A program made the position numbers and the translations under genes. The notes below the pieces were generated by a model. It was not told the origin of the DNA, ran no database searches, and was given only the letters and a program-made list of their open reading frames with translations. Below, piece by piece: positions 45,993 through 56,143 of a stretch of 64,000 nucleotides of DNA (within the stretch, counting starts at the first letter, position 1; every line of letters begins with the position of its first letter). Source of the stretch: Arthrobacter sp. Bz4 (lineage in GTDB: Bacteria > Actinomycetota > Actinomycetes > Actinomycetales > Micrococcaceae); assembly GCF_003075455.1 (NCBI RefSeq), contig NZ_QDAE01000016.1, forward strand, positions 1-64,000. Direction: 5' to 3'.

Positions 45993-46000
<8 letters not shown>
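44864..46000 (+). CDS. add: adenosine deaminase
   Basis: 378 residues. Converts adenosine and deoxyadenosine to inosine forms. Zinc and catalytic residues appear in SLHDHLDGGLRP (HxH metal pair, here HDH), VTVHAGEAAG, LRLGHGVRIAED, CPSSNLQTGA and VNTDNRLMSG. It follows the nucleoside importer cluster, consistent with a salvage role. GTG 44864 is preceded by AAGG. Its last 8 nt overlap mazG. Confidence 0.94.
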
Positions 46001-48097
<2,097 letters not shown>

Positions 48098-48179
48098 TTA
48101 GCAGCAGCGGCGGCTACCCTCGTAATAGGGACGGCTCACAGGCCACCAGTCCCGATACAGAGGATTTTGAGGAGTTTTG

Positions 48180-48905
48180 ATGTCTACCCGCCGCCCCAAG
48201 GTGCCGCGCAGCGCTGGTCCTCAGGCGCCGCCGGCACCAGCACCCATCGACCGGCATGGGACACACGCCACGCCTACGGCGCGGCGAACACCCAAGAAGC
48301 CTGCCGCGGGTGCAGGCAAGTCCACCGCAGCCAAACCGGCTACACGCGGTGCGGGTCCGACCGGGAAACCGGCAGGACCCGCACCGCGTCCGGCGCCAAC
48401 ACCTCTGACCCCGTCAGAGGAACGGGCGAAGCAGCGGCTGCAACTCGCTGGCACCATCCGGCGGGCACGCCAACCGTTCCGGCGTGAAGCGCCAGCAATT
48501 GTGCCGGCCGAGGATGCCAAGCCCATTCCGGCCAAATCCTTCTCCGGTCGGCTCTTGGCGCTGGCGGTAGTGCTGGTGACCATCACGGTCCTCCTGGCGC
48601 CATCGGTGCGCACCTACCTGCTCCAGCAGGGCGAGCTCAACACGCTGCGGGACGAGATTGCCGCCCTGGAGGAAACCCAACTGGAATCCCAGCGGCAGCT
48701 CGCCCGCTGGGAGGACCCCGCCTATATCAAGGCCCAGGCCCGCGAACGAATTTTCCTGGTAATGCCCGGTGAGACCCGCTATGTGGTGGTCGGCGACACC
48801 GAACCAGGCGAAGAAGCAGTCGGCTCCTCCGGCGACGCCCCGCAGGATCTCCCCTGGGTCGATGCGCTCTGGGACTCCATTGAGCGGTCTGCAACAGACT
48901 CCTAG
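48180..48905 (+). CDS. FtsB/DivIC-like septum formation initiator protein
   Basis: 241 residues, longer than E. coli FtsB because of a basic Pro/Ala/Lys-rich cytoplasmic N terminus (about 1-115). One membrane helix (about 124-141, LLALAVVLVTITVLLAPS) is followed by a short coiled coil (LLQQGELNTLRDEIAALEE) and the conserved WEDPAYIKAQARERI word. It links divisome proteins at the septum. ATG 48180 has GAGGAG 5 nt upstream. The position after eno and before DUF501 is the usual actinobacterial order. Confidence 0.9.
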   Translation: MSTRRPKVPRSAGPQAPPAPAPIDRHGTHATPTARRTPKKPAAGAGKSTAAKPATRGAGPTGKPAGPAPRPAPTPLTPSEERAKQRLQLAGTIRRARQPFRREAPAIVPAEDAKPIPAKSFSGRLLALAVVLVTITVLLAPSVRTYLLQQGELNTLRDEIAALEETQLESQRQLARWEDPAYIKAQARERIFLVMPGETRYVVVGDTEPGEEAVGSSGDAPQDLPWVDALWDSIERSATDS

Positions 48906-49001
48906 CGCCCGCACCCGCGCTCATCATTCCCGGTGCAGGTCCCGGAACACCGCACCTCATCTCCCTCCACGAACTTCAACCACGAAAGGTTGGGCCCCGA
49001 T

Positions 49002-49733
49002 ATGGACGCTGCACCCGGTACCGAGCTGACCACATCCGATCTGGAAACCCTCAGCCGTCAACTTGGCCGTCCCGTGCGCGACGTCGTCGAAATTGGTGCT
49101 CGCTGTGTCTGCGGCAACCCGCTGGTGGCGACCACCGCCCCCCGGCTGTCCAACGGCATCCCCTTTCCCACCACCTACTACCTGACGCATCCCGTGATCA
49201 CTGCTGCGGTCTCCCGCCTTGAAGCGTCGGGCTTGATGGCCGAGATGACGACACGGCTTGAACACGACCCGGGACTCGCCGAGAAGTACCAGTCGGCGCA
49301 CGAGCAGTACCTTCGTGTCCGTAAAGCCATCGGCGACCGGTCAGGGACGGGTCCTGTTCCGGAGATCGACGGCGTGTCAGCCGGCGGAATGCCCACCCGG
49401 GTCAAATGCCTCCATGTCCTGGTGGGACACTCGCTGGCGGCCGGCCCAGGTGTCAACCCGCTCGGCGACGAAGCGGTTGAAGGTATTGCCCAGTGGTGGA
49501 CCCGGGACACCTGCTACTGCTCCGGTGCCTGGGACACGGCCGGATCGGCGCCGGACCGCGAACTCAGCCGGCACACCCGCACCCAGAACCTCAGCCCAGA
49601 GGAAATCGACGCGAAACGCGCCTCGCGTCGTGCGGCTGCCGACGCGGCTGAAGCGACGACGGCCCCCACCGGCACAGCACCCACCGGCACAGCACCCACC
49701 GGCACCGACGCAAACACGCCGGAGAAACCATGA
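49002..49733 (+). CDS. DUF501-family protein
   Basis: 243 residues. Core DUF501 motifs are VVEIGARCVCGNPLVATTAPRL (two Cys), PFPTTYYLTHP, VKCLHVLVGHSLAAGPGVNPLGDEA and a late DTCYC. The function is unknown; the Cys and His pattern suggests a metal or redox site. The C terminus ends in a variable (APTGT)n repeat. The start is ATG 49002. Its stop overlaps the ppx ATG (ATGA). Confidence 0.9.
   Translation: MDAAPGTELTTSDLETLSRQLGRPVRDVVEIGARCVCGNPLVATTAPRLSNGIPFPTTYYLTHPVITAAVSRLEASGLMAEMTTRLEHDPGLAEKYQSAHEQYLRVRKAIGDRSGTGPVPEIDGVSAGGMPTRVKCLHVLVGHSLAAGPGVNPLGDEAVEGIAQWWTRDTCYCSGAWDTAGSAPDRELSRHTRTQNLSPEEIDAKRASRRAAADAAEATTAPTGTAPTGTAPTGTDANTPEKP
49662..49706 (+). repeat. 15-bp in-frame tandem repeat, three copies
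   Basis: Three head-to-tail units close to GCACCCACCGGCACA (49662-49676, 49677-49691, 49692-49706), differing at one or two bases. They encode Ala-Pro-Thr-Gly-Thr repeats at the C terminus of the DUF501 protein. The length of 15 bp keeps frame, so copy-number change would be tolerated. Confidence 0.9.
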
Positions 49734-50698
49734 TCCGCACAGCCGCCATCGATTGCGGCACCAATTCCATCCGACTGCTGATCGCTGACGTGGACGACGA
49801 CGGCAGGTCACTCACCGACGTCGTGCGTCTCATGCGCGTGGTCAGGCTTGGAGAGGGAGTGGATACCACCGGGCGGTTGTCCGCGGCCGCGCTCGAACGC
49901 ACCCTCACCGCGGTCCGCGAATACGCTGAACTTATCGGTCTGCACGGAGCCGACCGGATACGGTTCGTCGCCACCTCGGCGACCAGGGATGCCGAGAACC
50001 GCGAAGAATTCACCTCGGGCATTAGCGCACTGCTGGGGGTAGCGCCGGAAGTGGTCAGCGGGGCTGAAGAAGCCGCACTGTCATTCGATGGTGCGCTGAG
50101 CGTGCTTCCCGCGGCGGCCTCCCCGGCCGATGAGTCGCTGGCGCTCGTCGTCGATCTGGGCGGCGGAAGCACCGAATTCGTCCTCGGCACTTCTGCAGGG
50201 GTGACGGCCTCACGCAGCATGGATATGGGGTGCGTGCGATTCACTGAGCGCTACCTGGCCGCAGACCCGCCCACTGCTCAGGAGATCGCGACCATGGAAA
50301 CCGAGGTCCGACGCCTGATCGCCGAGGCTTCACAGGACGTGCCATTTGACCGGGTCAGCCGGCTGATAGGGGTGGCAGGAACCATCACCACCATCACCGC
50401 TCATGCGTTGGACCTGCCGGGGTACAGCTCGGCGGACATTCATGGCGCAGAACTGGACCAGGAGCGGGTCTGGCGGGCCTCCACCGAGCTGCTGGCAATG
50501 AGCAGGGAATCCCGCGCCGCCCTGCCGTACATGCACCCGGGCCGGGTGGATGTGATCGGTGCCGGAGCATTGATTTGGCGCACCATCACCGCCCACCTTG
50601 CCGATGCCACCGGGGGCAGGGTGAAAACCTCTGTCGCCAGCGAGCACGATATTCTTGACGGAATTGCCCTCAGCCAGAACAGGAAAACCACCCAGTGA
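49730..50698 (+). CDS. ppx: Ppx/GppA-family exopolyphosphatase
   Basis: 322 residues, the short two-domain actinobacterial form. The ASKHA fold is marked by AAIDCGTNSIRLLIADV, the FVATSATRDAENREEF segment with the catalytic-site Glu region, SGAEEAALSF and VVDLGGGSTEFVLG. It degrades polyphosphate or pppGpp; which cannot be told. It is flanked by 4-nt overlaps on both sides, with DUF501 upstream and the subtilase downstream. Confidence 0.92.
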   Translation: MIRTAAIDCGTNSIRLLIADVDDDGRSLTDVVRLMRVVRLGEGVDTTGRLSAAALERTLTAVREYAELIGLHGADRIRFVATSATRDAENREEFTSGISALLGVAPEVVSGAEEAALSFDGALSVLPAAASPADESLALVVDLGGGSTEFVLGTSAGVTASRSMDMGCVRFTERYLAADPPTAQEIATMETEVRRLIAEASQDVPFDRVSRLIGVAGTITTITAHALDLPGYSSADIHGAELDQERVWRASTELLAMSRESRAALPYMHPGRVDVIGAGALIWRTITAHLADATGGRVKTSVASEHDILDGIALSQNRKTTQ

Positions 50699-52143
50699 CC
50701 AACCCCAGCGGAGCTTTCGGCTCCCGGTTGCGAGCCACGGCTTGCCTGCTCGGTGTGGCTGTCGCAGCAGCACTCCTTCCTGCCCTCCCGGCTCAGGCAG
50801 ATGACCTGCGGGAACGCGAATACTGGCTGGAAGACTACGGGATCGTCGAAGCCTGGGAAACCACCAAGGGCGAGGGAGTCCGGGTCGCTGTCATCGACAG
50901 CGGCGTCGACGGTTCACATCCCGATCTTGAGGGAGTGGTGGTAGGCGGCAGCGACGTTTCGGGGTCGGGGCAACCCGACGGTCAGCTCGGCATCGGCGAG
51001 GTTGCTGAGCACGGCACTCTCGTCGCCAGCCTGCTGGCCGGGCGCGGGCACCTGCCCGATCCTCCGCCCAGCCCCTCACCATCCGATGACGAAGATGCCG
51101 CTGACGAGTCGCCGTCGCCCGAACCGGTCGCTACGTCCGGCCCCGATACCTACGGTCGGGGATCGGACGGGATTGTCGGAGTGGCACCTGAGTCAGAGCT
51201 GTTGGCCGTGTCCGTCTGGATTGAAGGCGAAACCAAGGGACCCAATCCAGCGGGCATCAGTATCGACGCCCAGATCCCGAACGCTGTGCGCTGGGCGGTG
51301 GACAACGGAGCCCAGGTGATCAACATGTCGCTTGGAAGCACCTCACCGACCTGGCCGGAGAGCTGGGACGAGGCCTTCCTTTACGCCGAGCAAAACGACG
51401 TCGTCATCGTCGCCGCCGCGGGTAACCGTGCGGGAGGCTCCCTGCAGGTGGGTGCTCCGGCGACCATGCCGGGCGTTCTTGCCGTCGCTGGTCTGGACCG
51501 GGAGGGCGAAGCGAGCCGCGAATCCTCGTCCGAGGGAATCAGTATCGGGGTCGCTGCTCCTGCCGAGAACCTGGTGGGAGCCCTGCCGGGTGGGGTGTAC
51601 GCCGACTGGTCGGGCAGCTCGGGAGCTGCGCCTCTGGTCGCTGGAACCGCCGCGCTGATCCGTTCGAAGTACCCTGACCTCTCCGCGGCCCAGGTCGTCA
51701 ACCGGATTTTGTTGACGGCCCAGGAGGCCGGCGCCGAGGGCGAGGAACGCGACACTATCTACGGCTACGGGATCCTCGACGTGGCAGCGGCGGTTAATGC
51801 CGAGATTGCCGTCCCCGAGGAAAACCTCCTGGGTTCGATGGCCGAGTATATCGAGATCTACCGCAGGGGAGCTCCAGCACCCCCACCCGAGGCCGATGCT
51901 CCAGCCAGCAAACCCACGGCGGCCGATATCCCCGAGCCGGAGGTGCCGGTGGCCGAAGATGGCACTGGCACCTCCGGCGGGCTTCCCGCGTCGATCGTGC
52001 TGGGTTTTGGCGGCCTGATAGTGGTGGTCCTTGCCGCTGGGACCTTCGCAGTCGTCCGTGCGCGGAGGGCCGCTTTGTCCAACCCGATGGACGAGAATAC
52101 CGACACGGATTCTTTGGAAGCGGCCGCCGAACCTCGGCCCTAG
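50695..52143 (+). CDS. membrane-anchored subtilisin-like serine protease (mycosin-like)
   Basis: 482 residues. A signal peptide (cleavage near AQA, 34-35) is followed by an S8 domain with the triad Asp68 (VAVIDSGVD), His106 (EHGTLVAS) and Ser309 (GSSGAAPLVAG), plus the oxyanion Asn243. An acidic Pro/Ser insert occupies about 121-150. After a Pro-rich linker a single C-terminal helix (about 428-451) and RARR anchor it to the membrane. The layout resembles mycosins, but no ESX genes are in the window. GTG 50695 overlaps the ppx stop. Confidence 0.88.
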   Translation: MTNPSGAFGSRLRATACLLGVAVAAALLPALPAQADDLREREYWLEDYGIVEAWETTKGEGVRVAVIDSGVDGSHPDLEGVVVGGSDVSGSGQPDGQLGIGEVAEHGTLVASLLAGRGHLPDPPPSPSPSDDEDAADESPSPEPVATSGPDTYGRGSDGIVGVAPESELLAVSVWIEGETKGPNPAGISIDAQIPNAVRWAVDNGAQVINMSLGSTSPTWPESWDEAFLYAEQNDVVIVAAAGNRAGGSLQVGAPATMPGVLAVAGLDREGEASRESSSEGISIGVAAPAENLVGALPGGVYADWSGSSGAAPLVAGTAALIRSKYPDLSAAQVVNRILLTAQEAGAEGEERDTIYGYGILDVAAAVNAEIAVPEENLLGSMAEYIEIYRRGAPAPPPEADAPASKPTAADIPEPEVPVAEDGTGTSGGLPASIVLGFGGLIVVVLAAGTFAVVRARRAALSNPMDENTDTDSLEAAAEPRP

Positions 52144-52221
52144 ACACTGATCCTGTTGGCCGGGCTCAAGGCTCAACGTAAACTTAGTGAACTTTTTCAC
52201 AAAGTCCGGTACCATCGAGGC

Positions 52222-53658
52222 ATGGCACTGAATCAACAGTTCTCCGATCGTCCGCGCATTCTTGTAGTCGGTGGCGGCTACGTAGGTCTCTATGTGGCCC
52301 ACAAGTTACAGAAGAAGATCAGGTCCCACGGTGGCATTGTCACCCTGGTGGACCCGCTGCCCTACATGACGTACCAGCCGTTCCTCCCCGAGGTGGCCGG
52401 TGGCAACATTGAAGCCCGCCACGCCGTGGTTTCGCACCGCACCCACCTCAAGCAGACCGAGTTGATCACCGGCAAGGTCACCGGCATCGACCACGCCCGC
52501 CGTACTGCAACGGTCGCCCCGGCTGACGGTAGCGAACCGTTCGAGTTGACCTACCGCGATGTCGTCGTCGCCGCCGGTTCCATCACCCGGACCTTCCCCA
52601 TTGAAGGGTTGAAGGACCAGGGGATCGGCCTGAAAACCATCGAGGAAGCTGTCGCACTGCGCAACCAGATGCTGGAGCGGATCGAGACCGGCTCGCTGAT
52701 GGCGGCCGGACCGGAGCGCGACCGTGCCCTGACCTTCGTTGTGGTTGGCGGCGGATTCGCCGGTATTGAAACCATCACCGAAATCGAGGACATGGCCCGG
52801 GCGGCGGTCAAGAAAAACGACCGGCTTGAGCACTCGGACCTGAGGTTCGTCCTGGTGGAAGCCATGGGACGGATCATGCCCGAGGTAACTGAATCCCAGG
52901 CGGTGTGGGTGGTCGCCCACCTAAGGTCCCGAGGAATTCAGGTCAAGTTGAATACCTCGTTGGCTAGCGCGGTGGATGGCCGGCTGAAGCTGATCAATAT
53001 GCCGGACAAGACTCCAGCGGACGAGTTCGAGACTGACACCCTGATCTGGACCGCTGGGGTTCAGGCCAACCCGATGGTCAGGTCCTCTGACTTCCCGATC
53101 GACGAGCGTGGCCGTATTCGCGCCAACGCCGAACTGCGGATCACCGGCGACGATGGACCCCTTGAGGGTGCCTGGACTGCAGGCGATGTCGCAGCAGTTC
53201 CGGACCTCACCGGCGGCGGCGTCGGCGGATTCTGCGTTCCCAACGCCCAACACGCTGTGCGCCAGGCCAAACTCCTCGCGAAGAACATCTACGCGCAGAA
53301 CAACGGCGTCGGCAGGGTCAAGGAATACAAGCACAAAAACCTCGGTGCTGTGGCTGGCTTCGGGCAGTACAAGGGTGTTGCCAACATCATGGGCTTCGGC
53401 ATGCGAGGACTCCCCGCGTGGTTGGCTCACCGTGGCTATCACGGGATGGCGATGCCGATGTTCGAGCGTAAGTTCCGAGTGGTCTTCAACTGGATTCTGA
53501 GCTTCGTCTTCGGACGGGACACCACCCAGCTGATGGATTTGCAGACGCCCAAGCGTCAGTTCCGTGAGGCCGCGACGCCGCCGCCGAAGAAGGATGAAGC
53601 TCCCTCCAGCGCCGGTGCAGCGAAAAGCGATTCCTATAGTGAGCCAGCCAGGAAATAG
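52222..53658 (+). CDS. ndh: type II NADH dehydrogenase (NDH-2)
   Basis: 478 residues. Single-subunit, non-proton-pumping NADH:menaquinone oxidoreductase attached to the inner membrane face. FAD site ILVVGGGYVGLYVAHKL at the N terminus; NADH site TFVVVGGGFAGIETITEI; quinone/FAD region GDVAAVPD and NAQHAVRQAKLLAKNI. The C terminus is amphipathic and then Lys/Pro-rich. The start is ATG 52222 with GAGG close upstream; the longer frame is unsupported. A strong terminator follows. Confidence 0.94.
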   Translation: MALNQQFSDRPRILVVGGGYVGLYVAHKLQKKIRSHGGIVTLVDPLPYMTYQPFLPEVAGGNIEARHAVVSHRTHLKQTELITGKVTGIDHARRTATVAPADGSEPFELTYRDVVVAAGSITRTFPIEGLKDQGIGLKTIEEAVALRNQMLERIETGSLMAAGPERDRALTFVVVGGGFAGIETITEIEDMARAAVKKNDRLEHSDLRFVLVEAMGRIMPEVTESQAVWVVAHLRSRGIQVKLNTSLASAVDGRLKLINMPDKTPADEFETDTLIWTAGVQANPMVRSSDFPIDERGRIRANAELRITGDDGPLEGAWTAGDVAAVPDLTGGGVGGFCVPNAQHAVRQAKLLAKNIYAQNNGVGRVKEYKHKNLGAVAGFGQYKGVANIMGFGMRGLPAWLAHRGYHGMAMPMFERKFRVVFNWILSFVFGRDTTQLMDLQTPKRQFREAATPPPKKDEAPSSAGAAKSDSYSEPARK

Positions 53659-53681
53659 GTTCAGCTGACTGACTGGAATTA

Positions 53682-53724
53682 ACGGCGGCACCGGCTCCTG
53701 GAGCGGGTGCCGCCGTCACCTTTT
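53682..53724 (+). terminator. intrinsic terminator of ndh
   Basis: A perfect 11-bp outer stem (ACGGCGGCACC, 53682-53692, with 53706-53716) encloses an inner GCTCC/GGAGC pairing. TTTT follows at 53721-53724. It lies 24 bp after the ndh stop. Confidence 0.85.
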
Positions 53725-53848
53725 AACGGGGAGCGTGTGGCGGACCGACCCGCAGTGACGTGACCAGTCGCCGGGATGGATTGGCTCCGCTCGGACCACG
53801 TGTGGTGCAACGATCACGTAGGCTAGAGACGACGATTCAGCCCGTCAC

Positions 53849-53924
53849 GCCCCAGTAGCCCAATGGCAGAGGCACCAGACTTAAAATCTGTTCAGTGTCA
53901 GTTCGAGTCTGACCTGGGGCACCA
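53849..53924 (+). tRNA. tRNA with UAA anticodon (nominal tRNA-Leu), short variable loop
   Basis: Full cloverleaf with encoded CCA. The acceptor stem is perfect (53849-53855 with 53914-53920), with discriminator A (53921) and CCA (53922-53924). The T arm is perfect (53897-53901 with 53909-53913) around TTCGAGT. The anticodon loop CTTAAAA (53880-53886) puts TAA at 53882-53884. The variable loop is only 5 nt (53892-53896), so this is class I in shape, whereas bacterial tRNA-Leu is normally class II with a long variable arm. The first anticodon-stem pair (C53875 with T53891) is a mismatch. The Leu identity is by anticodon only. Confidence 0.85.
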
Positions 53925-54011
53925 ACAAGCCGCGTGGGCGAACGCGAAACTCCGGCTGGTTGTACCCCTCTGTGGCGAGCGTTACAAGGATGTGACCGTT
54001 TTTGCTTATTT

Positions 54012-54043
54012 TTGACACATTTTTGCATTAGCTTTTCTACATA
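54012..54043 (+). promoter_or_regulatory. possible promoter of the binding-protein gene in an AT-rich stretch
   Basis: Between the tRNA and the next gene the sequence turns AT-rich. TTGACA at 54012-54017 is a perfect -35 hexamer. The best -10 candidates (CTACAT or TACATA, 54037-54043) are spaced 19-20 nt away, longer than ideal, so the call is tentative. Confidence 0.35.
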
Positions 54044-54106
54044 CCAGGAACACCTGGTGATCGCATCAAAGGCACAGAATGCCTTTCGGTCGAGGAGAAA
54101 ACATAC

Positions 54107-55492
54107 ATGACTGCAACACGCAACTCCGTGCGGTTCGGCATTGGAGACAATGCACCTCGCGCGGCAAAGGTCGCTGCCTTGGGGCTGGGTATCGCGCTCT
54201 TTGCATCTGCCTGCGGCGGATCCACTCCTGAAGGAGACGGCGGCGAAACCTCAGCCGCCCCTGCCGCTGCAACCGGGCTCAGCTGCCCGGAGAGTCAGGG
54301 TGGCGAAGCGCCCGAGGCCAACCCGAAGGGGGACCCGTCCGCTGTTCCCGAGGCGACTACCACCTCCGACACACCACTGGTCCTGGGAACGCTGCTTCCA
54401 ACCACAGGTGCTCTAGCGTTCCTCGGTCCGCCCGAAATTGCTGGCACCAACCTCGCCGTTCAGGAGATCAACGAGGCTGGCGGCGTGCTCGGCCAGGACG
54501 TCGAGATCATCCACCGCGACTCGGGTGACACGACCACCGACATTGCCACCCAGTCTGTGACGGATCTGCTGTCTCAGGACGTCAGCGCCATCATCGGCGC
54601 CGCATCCTCAGGTGTTTCACGAACCGTGATCAACCAGATCACCGGAGCTGGCGTGATCCAGATTTCGCCTGCGAACACTGCTCCCGACTTCACCGACTGG
54701 GATGACAACGGACTGTACTGGCGCACCGCACCTTCAGATGTGCTGCAGGGCCGCGTGCTCGGCAACTACATCATGGAATGTGGCGCCCAGACCGTCGGCA
54801 TGGTCACCCTGAACGATGCTTACGGCACCGGGCTTCAGGGCTTCATCAGCGAGGCAGTTGAAGGAGCTGGTGGCCAGGTGGTCGCCAACGAGATGTTCAA
54901 CGAGGGTGACTCACAGTTCAGCAGCCAGGTTGATGCAGTCGTCGCTGCCGAGCCGGACGCCATCGTAGTCATCAGCTTCGACCAGGCAACCAGCATTGTG
55001 CCGCTCTTGACGGCCCAGGGCATTGATCCAAGCACCCTGTTCCTGGTGGACGGCAACACGGCCGACTACAGTGCAGATCTGGATCCAGGAACCATGGAAG
55101 GTGCTCAGGGAACCATTCCTGGCCCCTTCACCGGTGACGCCTTCCAGGAGGCATTGCTGGAAATCGATCCCGCCCTCACCAGCTGGAGCTATGCAGGTGA
55201 AAGCTACGACGCTGCGAATGTTGTCGCGTTGGCAGCTGAAGCAGCAGGTTCAACCGATGGTGCAGCAATTGCAGCCGAACTTCAGGGTGTCACCGGCGAA
55301 GGCGAGAAGTGCTACGACTTCGCGGCTTGCGTGACCCTTCTGCGCGACGGCGAAGACATCGACTATGACGGTATCTCCGGCCCGATCACCTTTGACGAAA
55401 ACGGTGACCCAACCGAAGCCTTCATCGGGATCTATGCATTCGACGGCGACAACGTCCCGCAGCCGAGCCGTTCCGAAACCGGACAGCTCTAA
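54107..55492 (+). CDS. branched-chain amino-acid-type ABC importer binding lipoprotein (LivJ-like)
   Basis: 461 residues. The signal peptide has a lipobox at Cys36 (FASAC). A Ser/Ala/Pro linker of about 55 residues carries an extra Cys, then a type I periplasmic-binding fold: LVLGTLLPTTGALAFLGPPEIAGTNLAV (start of the domain), ASSGVSRTV, MVTLNDAYGTGLQG and SWSYAGESYDAANVVALAA. It probably serves the LivHMGF-like genes at 56144-60367, which lie on the opposite strand facing it. The substrate could also be another amino acid or amide. Confidence 0.88.
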   Translation: MTATRNSVRFGIGDNAPRAAKVAALGLGIALFASACGGSTPEGDGGETSAAPAAATGLSCPESQGGEAPEANPKGDPSAVPEATTTSDTPLVLGTLLPTTGALAFLGPPEIAGTNLAVQEINEAGGVLGQDVEIIHRDSGDTTTDIATQSVTDLLSQDVSAIIGAASSGVSRTVINQITGAGVIQISPANTAPDFTDWDDNGLYWRTAPSDVLQGRVLGNYIMECGAQTVGMVTLNDAYGTGLQGFISEAVEGAGGQVVANEMFNEGDSQFSSQVDAVVAAEPDAIVVISFDQATSIVPLLTAQGIDPSTLFLVDGNTADYSADLDPGTMEGAQGTIPGPFTGDAFQEALLEIDPALTSWSYAGESYDAANVVALAAEAAGSTDGAAIAAELQGVTGEGEKCYDFAACVTLLRDGEDIDYDGISGPITFDENGDPTEAFIGIYAFDGDNVPQPSRSETGQL

Positions 55493-55533
55493 GCGGTCTA
55501 GTCAGCCCAACTGATTCACTCGCACCACCAACG

Positions 55534-55575
55534 GCCGTTGCAACTCCCAGAACCTGGGAGTTGCAACGGCGTTTT
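55534..55575 (+). terminator. strong intrinsic terminator after the LivJ-like gene
   Basis: Perfect 17-bp arms (55534-55550 and 55554-55570) with a 3-nt loop are followed by GTTTT (55571-55575). It lies 41 bp after the stop codon and should end the plus-strand transcript before the convergent region. Confidence 0.93.
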
Positions 55576-55702
55576 GGTGAGCAACCCGGACAGCGGGGCA
55601 TGTTTTCTCGCTGCCCACCGGACCGCCGCCAGCCGTCAGCCTGCAGCCGACCGTGTGGCCACCCGAACGACCCCAGTGCACTATAGGGAAGCCGCCTGTG
55701 CT

Positions 55703-55963
55703 CTACAGGGAGGCGTAAAGCTTGCCGGTGGAGGTTCGCCAGCCTCGACCGTCAAGAGGGCCGAGTTGCCCATCTTCGGTTCTGTGATCACCCGGGTTTT
55801 CCAGGCGAATCGTTCCACATAGGGCATGGCCCGCATGCCAGCGACGGTGCCCCGCATGAAGTCCTCGGTCTGCGCACTTGTGCAGGACCCTCACCTTGCC
55901 GAGGAAGCTGTCCACGTCCGCCCAGCCGTGACAATGCATGGTCATGGAATTGCGACGGTCCAT
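55703..55963 (-). pseudogene. decayed remnant of an Asl1-like glycoside hydrolase
   Basis: Read on the minus strand, one frame gives MTMHCHGWADVDSFLGKVR. A second frame then gives QTEDFMRGTVAGMRAMPYVE and RFAWKTR...MGNSAL, and the first frame resumes for WRTSTGKLYASL and a stop at 55703. This is the C-terminal part of an Asl1-like glycosyl hydrolase (glycosyl hydrolase catalytic core family) as I know it. The segment holding the catalytic Glu, between DSFLGKVRVLH and FMRGT, is missing. A one-base loss at SALF/DGRG explains the second shift. No start or signal peptide remains. Confidence 0.6.
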
Positions 55964-56093
55964 GGGTTGTCTTTCCAGAGGAGGGACCGGAGTTCGCCGC
56001 GAGCACCAGCCTATGAGCCCACATGGATCCTTTTTGCCCTGATTTGCACAGTTTCCCGAGAGGCTAGGGGCAGGCGAGGACGCGCCCAACGCA

Positions 56094-56125
56094 AAACGCC
56101 CGGCTGGACTCCCAGCCGGGCGTTT
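56094..56125 (-). terminator. terminator of the liv operon
   Basis: A perfect 14-bp stem (56094-56107 with 56112-56125, 4-nt loop) lies 18 bp beyond the livF stop. On the minus strand the stem is followed by TTTTGCG, a short U-run counting the last stem bases. It is probably the end of livHMGF transcription. Confidence 0.85.
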
Positions 56126-56143
56126 ATGATCCTGAGGAGCCTG

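Noticed and set aside
53849-53924. Reading the tRNA as an ochre suppressor
   Set aside because: The anticodon is 5'-UAA-3', which pairs with codon UUA. A suppressor of the UAA stop would need anticodon UUA.
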